In this document: positions 12,078-24,330 of the stretch, piece after piece
Layout: the number at the start of each line of letters is the position of its first letter
Position numbering within the stretch: the stretch's first letter is position 1
DNA from: Tachypleus tridentatus
Lineage: Eukaryota; Arthropoda; Merostomata; Xiphosura; Limulidae
Length of the DNA stretch: 64,000 nt
Assembly: GCF_004210375.1 (NCBI RefSeq)
Contig: NC_134829.1
Location: 54,614,107 to 54,678,106 of the forward strand
Direction of reading: 5' to 3'
The notes under the pieces: generated by a model
The model's database searches: none
Told to the model about the DNA's origin: nothing
What the model saw: only the letters and a program-made list of their open reading frames with translations
Translations under genes and position numbers: made by a program

Positions 12078-12311
12078 CTAGAAATACGTAACGACCGTAT
12101 ACATACACGTGACACAAGACCGACAGGTTTTAACGAATTAATCTACTGTACTCAAACTGATCGCTTGCTTACTATAGTAAATTCCCACACCAACCCATAG
12201 CCCCAGAAGGTGATGAAATTCATCAAAAGTTTCACATGACCTATTATAGTCCTTCACCTAAGCCTTCTTTACAGATGTTGAAGCAAAAGTACCCGTCCTC
12301 AGTGACGGTTT

Positions 12312-12582
12312 CTTTGTTTGGTTTGAATTTCGCGCAAAGCTAGACGAGGGCCATCTGCATTAGCCGTCCCTAATTTAGCAGTGTAAGACTAAACGGAAGA
12401 CAGCTAGTCATCACCACCAACCGCCAACTTGAGCTACTCTTTACCATCGAATAGTGGAATTGACCGTCAAATATAACGCCCCCATGGCTGCAAGGGCGAG
12501 CATATTTGGTGTGACGGGGATTTGAATACGCGATACTCGGATTACGAGTCGAATGCCTTAACCACCAGACCATGCCGGGCCC
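12312..12582 (-). mobile_element. tRNA-derived SINE, family 1
   Basis: A near full-length copy. It shows GAATTTCGCGCAAAGCTAGA, TAGCCGTCCCTAATTTAGC, CTAGTCATCACCACCAACCG, and a reversed tRNA head ending TTAACCACCAGACCATGCCG. It sits about 230 bp beyond the KDM1A exon at 12077, that is, in the next upstream intron in gene order. Confidence 0.93.
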
Positions 12583-12763
12583 CAAAGTGACGGGAAAACT
12601 GTAAATTAATCTATCAATTTAAATTATTTCATGAACTTTAAAATGTTTATTTATACCACCAATTGTGAAAAGTAATTGTTGAGTATTTCAGTCATGCTAA
12701 GAACTGCTCAATAATAACATACGATAAATCTACATTTTTATTCTGTAACTTACGTCAAATTTT

Positions 12764-13090
12764 AGGCTCGTAATCTGAGGATCGCAGGTTCGAATCCCCA
12801 GTCACACCAAACATGCTCGCCCTTTCAACCGTAGGGGCGTTATATTGTGATGGTCAATTACATTATTAATTGGTAAAATAGTAGCCCAAGAATTGGTGGT
12901 GGGTGGTGATGACTAGCTGCCTTCCCTGCTAATTATATTGTGACGGTCAATTCCACTATTAGTTTGTAAAATAGTAGCCCAAGAATTGGCTGTGGGTGGT
13001 GATGACTAGCTGCCTTCCCTGCTAAATTAGGAACGGCTATTGCAGATAGCTCTCGTGTAGCTTTGCGCCAAATTCAAAAACAAAACAAAC
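12764..13090 (+). mobile_element. Family-1 SINE with internal 93-bp duplication
   Basis: Plus orientation. The tRNA-derived B box GCAGGTTCGAATCCCC is at 12784-12799, and the tail ends CAAATTCAAAAACAAAAC. The 5' part of the tRNA head is missing. The central domain is present twice in tandem, at 12841-12933 and 12934-13026, each copy with AGTAGCCCAAGAATTGG and GGTGGTGATGACTAGCTGCC. All other copies in the window carry it once. Confidence 0.93.
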
Positions 13091-13331
13091 GTCACATTTT
13101 GAAACATGACTGATACTGTGATTAATTCCTAATAATTTATTGTAAAATATCCTGCTTGTGAAATATTGTTATTGATGTCTGTTCTACCGGTATCATCAAA
13201 AGTGAATGTTGAGGTTTGCCTGCGTACAGCTTTTCAAACGGGAAACAGACGAACGCTCAGATAAACACATACACACCACGGTTCACAGTAATATAAATAT
13301 ATATATATGTAAAACAATAAACATAAAAAAT

Positions 13332-13831
13332 NNNNNNNNNNNNNNNNNNNNNNNNNNNNNNNNNNNNNNNNNNNNNNNNNNNNNNNNNNNNNNNNNNNNN
13401 NNNNNNNNNNNNNNNNNNNNNNNNNNNNNNNNNNNNNNNNNNNNNNNNNNNNNNNNNNNNNNNNNNNNNNNNNNNNNNNNNNNNNNNNNNNNNNNNNNNN
13501 NNNNNNNNNNNNNNNNNNNNNNNNNNNNNNNNNNNNNNNNNNNNNNNNNNNNNNNNNNNNNNNNNNNNNNNNNNNNNNNNNNNNNNNNNNNNNNNNNNNN
13601 NNNNNNNNNNNNNNNNNNNNNNNNNNNNNNNNNNNNNNNNNNNNNNNNNNNNNNNNNNNNNNNNNNNNNNNNNNNNNNNNNNNNNNNNNNNNNNNNNNNN
13701 NNNNNNNNNNNNNNNNNNNNNNNNNNNNNNNNNNNNNNNNNNNNNNNNNNNNNNNNNNNNNNNNNNNNNNNNNNNNNNNNNNNNNNNNNNNNNNNNNNNN
13801 NNNNNNNNNNNNNNNNNNNNNNNNNNNNNNN
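13332..13831. other. Assembly gap of exactly 500 N
   Basis: The round length marks a scaffold placeholder of unknown true size. Open frames called across it are meaningless. A missing upstream KDM1A exon could lie inside. Confidence 0.99.
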
Positions 13832-14010
13832 AAGCTGCTTTTATTCCATTGTCTGTCTGTACCTTAAGACTGGTTCTATGTGGGAAGTGTATAAGAAGGC
13901 CCATCTTTTGTGATAAATTTCTAGTTATGCATGTGGAATTTGGAGCACTGTGCCATTAAGTATTTATTGAATGGAGTAAAGAAGCAGCAGAATAAAAAAG
14001 GTGGAGCCAA

Positions 14011-14323
14011 AATGAAGTCTGAACAGTTTTATGCCTCACCCATTCGTCACCGATTTTACATAAAAAAACAGTTTGAACAGTTTTATGCCTCACCCATTCA
14101 CCACCGATGTTACATGAAAAACAGTCTGAACAGTTTTATGCCTCACCCATTCGCCACCGATGTTACATGAAAAACACTCTGAACAGTTTTATGCCTCACC
14201 CATTCGCCACCGATGTTACATGAAAAACAGTCTGAACAGTTTTATGCCTCACCCATTCGCCACCGATGTTACATGAAAAACAGTCTGAACAGTTTTATGC
14301 CTCACCGATGTTACATAAAAAAC
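14011..14323. repeat. 53-bp minisatellite, about 6 copies
   Basis: The unit contains GAACAGTTTTATGCCTCACC, then CATTCGCCACCGATGTTACA and TGAAAAACAGTCT. The first and last units are diverged or truncated. No coding evidence. Confidence 0.93.
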
Positions 14324-15892
14324 AATAAACGCACGACTTGTGGTTTTCTTGCTTGCTTGTCCGAGATCAACTGTTGTTCCTGTGTTTAATCTTTTAAATA
14401 AAGAATTAAAACTAACTTTCTCTGTCTCTTGTAAAAACAAAATGAAACTAAATAGACGCTAAATATTTACAAGTACGATTAAATCGTTACTGAGTAAAAA
14501 CTACTGCCCCACCCTCTAACAGTATACCCCAAGTTAAAAAAAATGAAAAAAATATCCTGTCTAGAAAGATTATTTAAAAAAAAAGGCTTAAAATAAAAGG
14601 TTGTGGAGACACTAGACACTCAAATGTGTCATTAGCTTCTAAACAAAGACACTATTGTAGCACACTACTTATCGTCAGAAGTCCTGCAAGCTTTAATGTT
14701 CCAGGCAAAAATAAACCGCGAAAATTAATTGTACACAGACACTAATAGATAGAAATTGGAATTTTTTTCTTGGGGAGGAAGGGGCGTTATTCATTGACAC
14801 TACCATCTGTGATTCCTTCTAGTCGAAGATCAAGGAAGAAAACTATGACAAGACTGCCCTGTTAGCATGTGTTATCTAGTAACTCGATATCGAATGTAAA
14901 TCACATTTCGACACACTACAATAAACAACTGCTCTTACACGGAGTCAATCAACACTAGCATAATTTATGTTACGGCCGTTTTATCTACTGTTTATAAACA
15001 GATGATTAACATTTGGCTGCGTAAAATGTAACTCCGAACTCTCTTGTCTTTAAAAGGAGCCGAACAAACCTTGGCTGTATCGTGAGAAAAGGAAAAGTCA
15101 TGGTTAAAAGGAAAACTAATTTCCAAAAATTGACTTGAACGGTGATAGTGGTATGTACTTATGTATTGCAGCAAAGTGATAAGAGAGTAATAGGACCTTA
15201 AATCGTGAAGGATAGTAAACCGATAACCTTGTTGAAGTTCGATACTTGAGTTAACTCAGTATTACATTTAAAATGTGATTACTCCGGTCACAGGGAAAAT
15301 TCTGCACATACACTCGAGCACAAAGTACGAACATGTGTTTCAATAATCTGTTCGTCTTAGAAGTATTCCAATTAATATCAGACAGCGGAGGGGTGGAAAC
15401 ATAGAGGCCTGAACGAAACTACAAAAATATTTGTCTTGAACACAAAATATATGGACGTACAGTAAACCAAACCGTTAGGAAGAAACTCAACCACATGTGG
15501 GAGAGATTCTAAGACACTAACTGACCGAAATCAGTTAAATATATTTTATTCTGTGTGGCATCCAGTGCAATCGTACATTTAGTATAAATCATTCTTTTTG
15601 TAAACAGTTGGAATTAGTGATACAGAATTAAAATAAGGAACTATTGCTTTTCACTTTGAAGTTACTCATTGTTAGGGATACACAGAAAACAAATACTATC
15701 GAATAAAAAGGTTTCTGTTAAACCAGCTGTTTGAAATGAGACGAGGAATACGTACAACTTTAAGTAGAGAAATTATTGTTTGTACTATTTCCAAGTAAAA
15801 CAATCCCAGATAATCCAAATGTGCAGAAAATAACGATACATATAACCACGCAACTATTAATCCAATAACCCCTCAATTTACAGACTACAGTC
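14324..15892. other. AT-rich unique sequence, no gene seen
   Basis: I see no exon-like homology, no tandem structure and no clear element termini. Short open frames near the stop-codon background only. Confidence 0.55.
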
Positions 15893-17575
15893 ATCTGTAT
15901 ATTGTTTAGTACTACCAGATTCCACATATTGTGTTTTGTTAAATAATTTTAGTAACTTATGTTTATATATTGTTCACTACTAGTGGAGTCTACATACTGT
16001 GTCTCACTGAGTTAGTTTACTAACTTGTTTATATATTGTTCACTACTAGTAGAGTCTACATACTGTGTCTCACTGAGTTAGTTTACTAACTTGTTTATAT
16101 ATTGTTCACTACTAGTGGAGTCTACATACTGTGTCTCACTGAGTTAGTTTACTAACTTGTTTATATATTGTTCACTACTAGTAGAGTCTACATACTGTGT
16201 CTCACTGAGTTAGTTTACTAACTTGTTTATATATTGTTCACTACTAGTAGAGTCTACATACTGTGTCTCACTGAGTTAGTTTACTAACTGGTTTATATAT
16301 TGTTCACTACTAGTGGAGTCTACATACTGTGTCTCACTGAGTTAGTTTACTAACTTGTTTATATATTGTTCACTACTAGTAGAGTATACATACTGTGTCT
16401 CACTGAGTAATTTTACTAACTTGTTTATATATTGTTCACTACTAGTAGAGTATACATACTGTGTCTCACTGAGTTACTTTACTAACTTGTTTATATATTG
16501 TTCACTACTAGTAGAGTCTACATACTGTGTCTCACTGAGTTAGTTTACTAACTTGTTTATATATTGTTCACTACTAGTAGAGTCTACATACTGTGTCTCA
16601 CTGAGTTAGTTTACTAACTTGTTTATATATTGTTCACTACTAGTGGAGTCTACATACTGTTTCTCACCGAGTTAGTTTACTAACTTGTTTATATATTGTT
16701 CACTACTAGTGGAGTCCACATACTGTGTCTCACTGAGTAATTTTACTAACTTGTTTATATATTGTTCACTACTAGTGGAGTCTACATACTGTGTCTCACT
16801 TAGTTAGTTTACTAACTTGTTTATATATTGTTCACTACTAGTGGAGTCTACATACTGTGTCTCACTGAGTTAGTTTACTAACTTGTTTATATATTGTTCA
16901 CTACTAGTAGAGTATACATACTGTGTCTCACTGAGTAATTTTACTAACTTGTTTATATATTGTTCACTACTAGTAGAGTCTACATACTGTGTCTCACTGA
17001 GTTACTTTACTAACTTGTTTATATATTGTTCACTACTAGTAGAGTCTACATACTGTGTCTCACTGAGTTAGTTTACTAAATTGTTTATATATTGTTCACT
17101 GCTAGTGGAGTCCACATACTGTGTCTCACTGAGTAATTTTACTAACTTGTTTATATATTGTTCACTACTAGTAGAGTCTACATACTGTGTCTCACTGAGT
17201 TAGTTTACTAACTTGTTTATATATTGTTCACTACTAGTGGAGTCTACATACTGTGTCTCACTGAGTTAGTTTACTAACTTGTTTATATATTGTTCACTAC
17301 TAGTGGAGTCTACATACTGTGTCTCACTGAGTTAGTTTACTAAATTGTTTATATATTGTTCACTGCTAGTGGAGTCCACATACTGTGTCTCACTGAGTAA
17401 TTTTACTAACTTGTTTATATATTGTTCACTACTAGTAGAGTCTACATACTGTGTCTCACTGAGTTAGTTTACTAACTTGTTTATATATTGTTCACTACTA
17501 GTAGAGTCTACATACTGTTTCTCACGGAGTTAGTTTACCACAGGGACCACATAATGTATCACAATGAGTAACAAA
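15893..17575. repeat. 66-bp minisatellite, about 25 copies
   Basis: The unit is 66 bp, with TTTATATATTGTTCACTACT, AGTAGAGTCTACATACTGTG and TCTCACTGAGTTAGTTTACT. Both end units are decayed. Unit length is divisible by three, so 22-residue peptide repeats appear (identical 62-codon frames at 16355 and 16883). Those starts are 528 bp apart, equal to 8 units, which points to a higher-order duplication. Confidence 0.96.
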
Positions 17576-18210
17576 GTGTTTGCCTGTTAATGATTTCACT
17601 AGCTTTCTATGTTAAACTACAAAGGGAAACCCAGCAGCAATTAGAGGAAATAATTGGTAATACAACACCGATGGTGTTAGTGTGTTATCCATGTGTTATC
17701 ACAGACCCTGTATTTAGCAAAGTCGGTGACCGACTAGCAATTTGGTGGTTTTGTTTATTTTGTTTGGATATGTGTGTTTTTCTCAACACAGGTATCGGAA
17801 CTAGATTTTTAACGTTTTAAGCCCACTGACTTATTGCTGAGACATAAGAAGATGACTTTAGTGCAGAGTGAAAATTTAGAGAAACGTATGTAAACAGGAG
17901 TATATTGTTGGTGAAATAATCAACCTTATATATATGATTCATACTATGTTAAAATAACTACTTGTCACAGTAACTGTGTCACACTCGGGCATTGGTTCCA
18001 CTACTTATGCATTTCCCTTTGACGATATTAGAACTTTCATGAGTACTTGACACATTTGTCTACAAACATTCGTTCGAAAGCACTTCCCACGATTAGCTGT
18101 AAAACTTCTACCGACAAGTCACTTCAGAACACATTTTAATATATTTATCTTAATTCAGCTACTTACTATCGGGAAGTTGTCATCGTGGAGTGCTAAGTGT
18201 TCTTGCTCAC
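17576..18210. other. Unique sequence, no gene seen
   Basis: The 76-codon plus-strand open frame at 17590-17820 starts at the array edge and resembles no family I know. Nothing else is supported. Confidence 0.5.
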
Positions 18211-18308
18211 AGTGCAAAGCTGCACAACGATGTTCTGTCCACCACGGGAAAATGCACCCAGAATTTTGGCGGTGTAAGTCCTTAAACTAACCGTTCATCT
18301 ACGAGGGT
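18211..18308 (-). mobile_element. Family-2 tRNA-like SINE fragment
   Basis: It contains GTGCAAAGCTGCACAACGAT, CTGTCCACCACGGGAAAATG, then TTTTGGCGGTGTAAGTCC, the order seen in the other family-2 copies (CAAAGC..., CCACGGG..., GCGTTGTAA...). Diverged. Confidence 0.65.
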
Positions 18309-18555
18309 CCGAAATGTTTTGTTCGTACAACCAGTAAAACTTAGTACTCTCTTGTCTCACAGACAGCATAAAAATTTGTCTAAAGTTTGTAGTGTAAAAA
18401 AGTGTACAAGTTTGTCTCTACTAGACGGTATAAAAATCTACGCTTGTCTCTACTTAACCCACTGTGCTGTACATTATTTCATGTATTTTATATTTTGTCA
18501 AATGTAACCGAAGTTTTATCTGGTGTTTATCTCGAATTCACCGAGACATATGCTA

Positions 18556-18711
18556 AAAACTATCATACTTTACAAACTAGATCTAGCTAGGTAGAAACTA
18601 TCATACTTTACTAACTAGATCTTCTGGCTAGGTAGAAACTATCATACTTTACAAACTAGATCTGGCTAGGTAGAAACTATCATACTTTACTAACTAGATC
18701 TTCTGGCTAGG
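18556..18711. repeat. 38/41-bp dimeric minisatellite, 4 units
   Basis: AAACTATCATACTTTACAAA units alternate with a longer version carrying an extra TCT before GGCTAGG. That gives two dimers of about 79 bp. The short array ends next to a SINE. Confidence 0.92.
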
Positions 18712-18743
18712 TTTATTTTTGCGGAACGGCAAAGTTTTTGCAG

Positions 18744-19015
18744 TTTGGTTTGTTTTCAATTCCGGGCAAAGCTACACGAGGGCTATCTGCGATAACCGTC
18801 CCTGATTTAGCAGTGTGAGACTAGAGGGAAGGCAGCTAGTCATCACTACCCACCGACAACTGTTGGGCTACTCTTTTACCAACGAATAGTGGGATTTATC
18901 GTCACATTATAACCCCCCACGGCTAAAACGGCGAGCATATTTAGTGTGACGGGATTCGAACCCGCGACCCTCGGATTACGAGTCGAGTGCCTTAACCACC
19001 TGGCCATACCGGGCC
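18744..19015 (-). mobile_element. tRNA-derived SINE, family 1
   Basis: A full-length copy. It has TTTGGTTTGTTTTCAATTCC, GCAAAGCTACACGAGGGCTA, GTCATCACTACCCACCGAC, and a reversed tRNA head GGGATTCGAACCCGCGACCC through TTAACCACCTGGCCATACCG. A short open frame over the head is not a gene. Confidence 0.94.
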
Positions 19016-20094
19016 AGTTTTACAGTAGTTTGCATCTCGCGGGTCAACAAATATTTGTTTGTTTATTTGTATGTTTGTTTATGTTTTTTTTATCAAAAAG
19101 TCACACGGAGTATTTGTTGTGTTCACAAAAGAGAATCATATCTTTTATTTTGGCGATGTAAATTTGGAAGAATTATCGCCGTCCCATGGGGGAGACCAAT
19201 AAATATTTGACGGAACTTTTGTTCATTGATCGTATTTGTGAGCAAGAACATGTTTTATACATGACTGTATTCCGAAATACGCACATCTTATCGACTTGAC
19301 CATTTACTAACAAGGTGTTCTTGTGAAGAATGCATTTGCAAGTAACAAAATGTTTTGTTTATGAACGAACTTTTTCTTGAGTGTATTGTCAAGTATGTGT
19401 TGTGTTCAAACACTTGCCATTAAACACTTTGCCCAAACATATTAATACTTTACACTAAATATACCGTCTTCGTCCACAAACCCTCGCTGAACACTAAATA
19501 ATAATAATAATAAAAGGATTGTTTTAGCTTGTTTTTGTGATGAAATAAAATTTTGGCTCATGATTCTTTCAGACAAAATCACATTTTCATATTTTGATCA
19601 CCAGAAAAAAATAACAATAAATAATTCTTTGGTTCCAATAAATGACTTATCAAAGCCTTCACATTAAGTAGGCTTAGCAACTTCTTTGTCTGTGTCTGTC
19701 ACTGGGCCCCACTATCTTTAAACAAAGGAAAATCTCCTACGTTCCCAGAATAAGAACTTTAAGTCCCTTTAGAACCAGCTTCAAGAACACTATGGACGTC
19801 CATTCAAACAAATTTCCATAAATGCACTAAAACAGCTTCATCTATAGACAGCGACCGTTTTGGACCATGACGTAAGGGCTGGTCTCTATTGTCAAATATC
19901 TCCCCAAAGCACAAAACCTTTTCAAAAGACGCCCTTATGGTATATAGTATTTATTCCTCTGGCTAAATAAGAGAGATCATTGTATTTCTTTGTTTACTTT
20001 TACGCTAAACGAAACAGCAGACCCCCCCCCACGATGAATTTAGAAACATAAATCTTAAAAATTAATTGAAGAAAACCATGTTTTCAGACATACG
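19016..20094. other. AT-rich unique sequence with small microsatellites
   Basis: It contains a TAA microsatellite (about 19497-19515) and a short poly-C run near 20022. No gene or element is recognised. Confidence 0.55.
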
Positions 20095-20702
20095 GATTTC
20101 ACGATGTGAGACACAGAACACTGTGGCTACACAGATTTCATAATGAGAGACAGAGAGCATTTTGGTCACAGATTTCACGATGTGAGACACAGAACACTGT
20201 GGTTACACATATTTTATGATGTGAGACACAGAACACTGTGGCTACACAGATTTCATAATGAGAGACAGAGAGCATTTTGGTCACAGATTTCACGATGTGA
20301 GACACAGAACACTGTGGTTACACATTTTATGATGTGAGACACAGAACACTGTGGCTACACAGATTTCATAATGAGAGACAGAGAGCATTTTGGTCACAGA
20401 TTTCACGATGTGAGACACAGAACACTGTGGTCACACAGATTTCACGATGTGAGATACAGAACACTGTGGTCACACAGATTTCACGATGTGAGATACAGAA
20501 CACTGTGGTCACACAGATTTCACGATGTGAGATACAGAACACTGTGGTTACACAGATTTCATAATGAGAGACAGAGAGCATTTTGGTCACAGATTTCACG
20601 ATGTGAGACACAGAACACTGTGGTCACACAGATTTCACGATGTGAGACACATCACACTGTGGTCACACAGATTTCACGATGTGAGACACAGAACATTTTG
20701 CA
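20095..20702. repeat. 37/39-bp minisatellite, about 16 units of two types
   Basis: The main unit (39 bp) is GATTTCACGATGTGAGACAC then AGAACACTGTGGTCACACA. The second type (37 bp) has TTCATAATGAGAGACAGAG and ends ATTTTGGTCACA. The second type recurs near 20129, 20244, 20364 and 20556, so the units form irregular triplets. Open frames on both strands here (up to 169 codons) are repeat artefacts. Confidence 0.95.
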
Positions 20703-21845
20703 CATCTTTCTTTCATACATAAGTTACTTAGAGTGTATAAACTATTATACGTATTATAATGGGAAACTTGTATGCGTCACAATTATTATAGTTCACTGTG
20801 CTGTAATAACAAACAGTGGTGCAGAGAAGGCTGTCAGAAATCCGAACTGGATTTCTTCTGGCTCACTACCACAACTGTAAAATGTAGGCCTCAATGCCCT
20901 AAGAATACATTAGTGTTTTCGTCTATAATTCAACACAGTTTCCAACAGTTTATCTGTCTCACTATTTGTGTATTTGTTGCTACAGAAACAAACTAAAAGT
21001 GTAATACTCCCATAATGGAGAAATATCAATATATTATGCCAAAATCAAAACCAAAGTAATAAAGTTCAGGTGACTGTGTGAAGTACATAAGTATACTAAG
21101 TTTGAACTCTGTCTAGTCGTGAATGTAAATTAATTGTATCTAAAACACGTTTATTCATCAGTCAACATTTAGCTGCTGACTCCTTGCTGACGTCTGCTTG
21201 AAGCTAATACAATAACCTCCAAGATACATAGTCGAAACCCAAGAAGTTTGGAGGAAGAATCCAGACTTTCGAGATGACTTAGTGGATATCTCTGACCATC
21301 AATTTCTAAATACATACTTGGAACATATTGTGGTTTTAGAGAACGATTATGATGTATTAGATACTTGATAAAAGTTCACTAACTTCTAGACGTAAAAATG
21401 AACTAACTGCCCCAAGTTTCAAGGAAAGGACATAAGATTCATGGAAAGCTTAAGACATTCCTTAAAAATCACAACTAAAGTTTACAGTAAAAAAAAAGTC
21501 TAAAAAAACCAAATGTTTGGTTAGAAAGATCAAACTCTTCGCAATATTTAGGTAGGAAATCACACGTTATTAGCTGTACGGTGAATGGATCAAACCTGGA
21601 ATCGCTGTAGTTTGGAGAACTGAAAGTGAATCATAGTATAATAGTTGTTGAAGCCAGTGATCAGGAACCTTCTAATATTTTGAGGTACGATCCCAGTTAT
21701 TCAAAAATTCGATTGAACGAAAAAAAAGTATCCAGAACTGTGTCAGGAAGACATAACTTTCCAGGTGACTGACTAAATTATCGAAACTTCAGGATATGGA
21801 TTTGAAGATCCAATTTTTGTGGTTCATTGTACAGAACAGTTTCGA
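20703..21845. other. AT-rich unique sequence, no gene seen
   Basis: No recognisable homology, tandem array or element ends. Confidence 0.55.
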
Positions 21846-22105
21846 TTTTGTTTGAACTTCGCGCAAAGCTACATGAGGGCTGACTGCGCTAGCCGTCCCT
21901 AATTTAGCAGTGTAAAACTAGAGGGAAGGCAGCTAGTCATCAACATCCGCCGCCAACTCTTGGGCTACTATTTTACCAACTAATAATGTGATTGACCGTA
22001 TATAATAATGCCCCACGTGTAAAAGGGGCGAGGATGATTGGTATGATGGGGATTCAAGCTCGTGACCCTCAGACTGCAAGCCGAGCACCCTAATGAGCAA
22101 ACTGC
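21846..22105 (-). mobile_element. tRNA-derived SINE, family 1 (diverged)
   Basis: It shows CGCGCAAAGCTACATGAGGG, CTAGCCGTCCCTAATTTAGC and CAGCTAGTCATCAACATCCG. The tRNA head is eroded (GGGGATTCAAGCTCGTGACC, AGCCGAGCACCCTAATGAGC). Confidence 0.88.
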
Positions 22106-22280
22106 AGTCTGTATCCAAATTATTACATCTGGGTATATGTGTGATAATATTTTTTTTTTATTTAGTTAGGAAAATTTATGGACGGGATCGACATAGCAAC
22201 CTCTAACAAACGTAAGACAACACATATTTATAACCGTTATGTATTAAAATGTCGTATACTTTACTAGTGTCCATGTTTTC

Positions 22281-22396
22281 GTGTGGGTTAGCGGCAAGTT
22301 TACGGAATTACAACGCTAAAATCAAGAGTTCGATTCTCTGTGGTTGACACCGAGCGTACTGCCCATTATGTAGCCTTGCTTTAAAAAAATACAACA
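22281..22396 (+). mobile_element. Family-2 tRNA-like SINE copy
   Basis: Plus orientation: GTGTGGGTTAGCGGCAAGTT (A-box-like), GAGTTCGATTCTCTGTGG (B-box-like), then GTAGCCTTGCTTTAAAAAAA. This is the reverse order of the minus-oriented copies at 31927 and 37931. Confidence 0.72.
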
Positions 22397-24330
22397 AAAA
22401 TGAATATACTTTTATTAACTTAATCTGGTTCATACCATAACAGTTGTTACTCATAAAATTCGATAATTACTACAAACATCGTCTCAGTGTGTGTCAATCA
22501 TATCCCAGTCGACCTGGTTAGCTCTTGTATTACACAAGGACCTCGTGGTAGTTAATATAAGGTAGGTGACGTATTGTTATTTACTTTCACTCGTGAGTTC
22601 TTAGAACTAGTTTCATCGTCTATTTAACACACGCATGTATGCAAAGAAATTTGAGTAAGTTATTTGTATTGAAACTTAATATATAATACTTTTAATTTAA
22701 GTACCTAATGCGCTTCCATGGATTCATTAAATAGATTTATGAGAAACTTAAGTTATTGTTCTTATATATAAACACACACACAGGGGTTTTCATGGATACT
22801 TGTTAGTATATTTAATATATGTACGTCATGCCCTTCGGTTAATTAAGTAACTTACACTGAAACTTAAGATATTGTTGTAAAAGGGTTGCCATAGGTAAGT
22901 GTTATATATTGTCATACAAGGGTGACTGTGGATCTTGTTTAATGTATGTAAGTAGTAACTTTCAATGAAACTTACGAAACTATTGTACACGGGATATTTT
23001 AGATGTTTCTTAATTCAAAGACTCGTGCATGTGGTACACCAATTATATCCAAGCCCGTCTCATTTATTCGAAGGAAGCTACAGCCAAACGCAAACTAACG
23101 TGGCAAGGCTGCAGCCAGTCTCTCAGTTGGCTTTTATACAAGTGGCCACCGACTGTTGACTGGTAAACATGGTAGTATTAGTGTTGACAAAACGAAAGTA
23201 TAGATCATGGTTGCACGGATAAGAAAACCAGAAGGTGGTAGATAAATGGAGTTAGTGGATGGAAGAAGAAATAAGTTTGTGGCTGAATGAATGGATAAAT
23301 AAGTCCACTGAACAGTTTGAGAATATAAATTGGCCTACTTGTTATATAGGTATTTAATAAACTTTTGTGGATACTTAAGGTAATGGCTTTGAGGGTCAGA
23401 AGATGGTAAAATTATGGAATATTAATCTTTAACTTGGTTACACCGAATAACTTTTAGCACTACAGTAAATCTTTCACGTTTACCAAGTTATTTTGTTCTT
23501 AAACGCCAACCCTAATATAACCACACACCTCTTGAGATATGCGACAGAATGAAAAAAGTTGATTGTACGTGTTGAAAACTTGAATCACCCTAGCAACACG
23601 ACCCGTCCAAAGTTGACTACTAATTATGTGTGTCAGGCGTGTTTTAAATTTTGTTTTGATTGCGGTTAAAATAATTAGGAATCGTAATATTAAACTTCAC
23701 AAAAACGAACACGAAACAAAGTTCAAAGCAAGTTTTATAAAGCGCCTAAGCAATTTAAACTGAAACAAAATACACACAAATCCGCACTACACCACAGCTT
23801 CCACCACCCCTCCTTCAAAACAAAATACACCATTCCAAATAAAAAAAAAAGAACTCAGTAAAATCACTAAGGTATTTTCGATTATATTATTTTTCGAAAT
23901 TTCTTCGAATCATATTTATTAAGTTAGGGAAAACCGTGTAAAATTTCCATAGCTTCTTTAGATTATCCAATCTGATAGGAGATTATACAACAGTAGGAAT
24001 GTGATGTACTGTTAACATAATTACTTCCATGGAAGTTCTTTCAGCGAAATCTTATTACATCTAAAAAATGGTGTAATTAATGTTAATTACAATATTTATA
24101 TTAATTTTTAAGAGTCATTTAATATCAAGGTAATAAGAAGATATATTTAATATCGCACACATCCTGAAACTGCAACATTCCCAAGTAAAATAGGTTCGAC
24201 TTTCCTATTTAGCTATTCTTAAAAGTTTTATTTAATTCGAAGACAATTTCGTTAGAGCCTCTGGGAAATTATTGTCATTAGCAAAGAACTTCCATAACGT
24301 GTATTCATCCCCAACCTCAAGTGTGCTGTT
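22397..24330. other. AT-rich unique sequence, no gene recognised
   Basis: The open frame at 22965-23159 lies in a slightly GC-richer patch (23030-23160) but matches no family I know. There are no splice-bounded homologous exons, and nothing else is supported. Confidence 0.5.

Noticed and set aside
11860..12115. Overlapping frames at 11860-12081 (plus) and 11867-12115 (minus, other frame)
   Set aside because: They are shadows of the KDM1A exon at 11835-12077, whose homology and splice sites fix the true frame.
13206..13913. Open frames on both strands across 13332-13831
   Set aside because: Most of each frame is N. The gap is a placeholder, so the frames carry no information.
22965..23159. 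Possible exon in a GC-richer patch
   Set aside because: No frame matches a known family and no convincing splice pair bounds it. Left as unique sequence.
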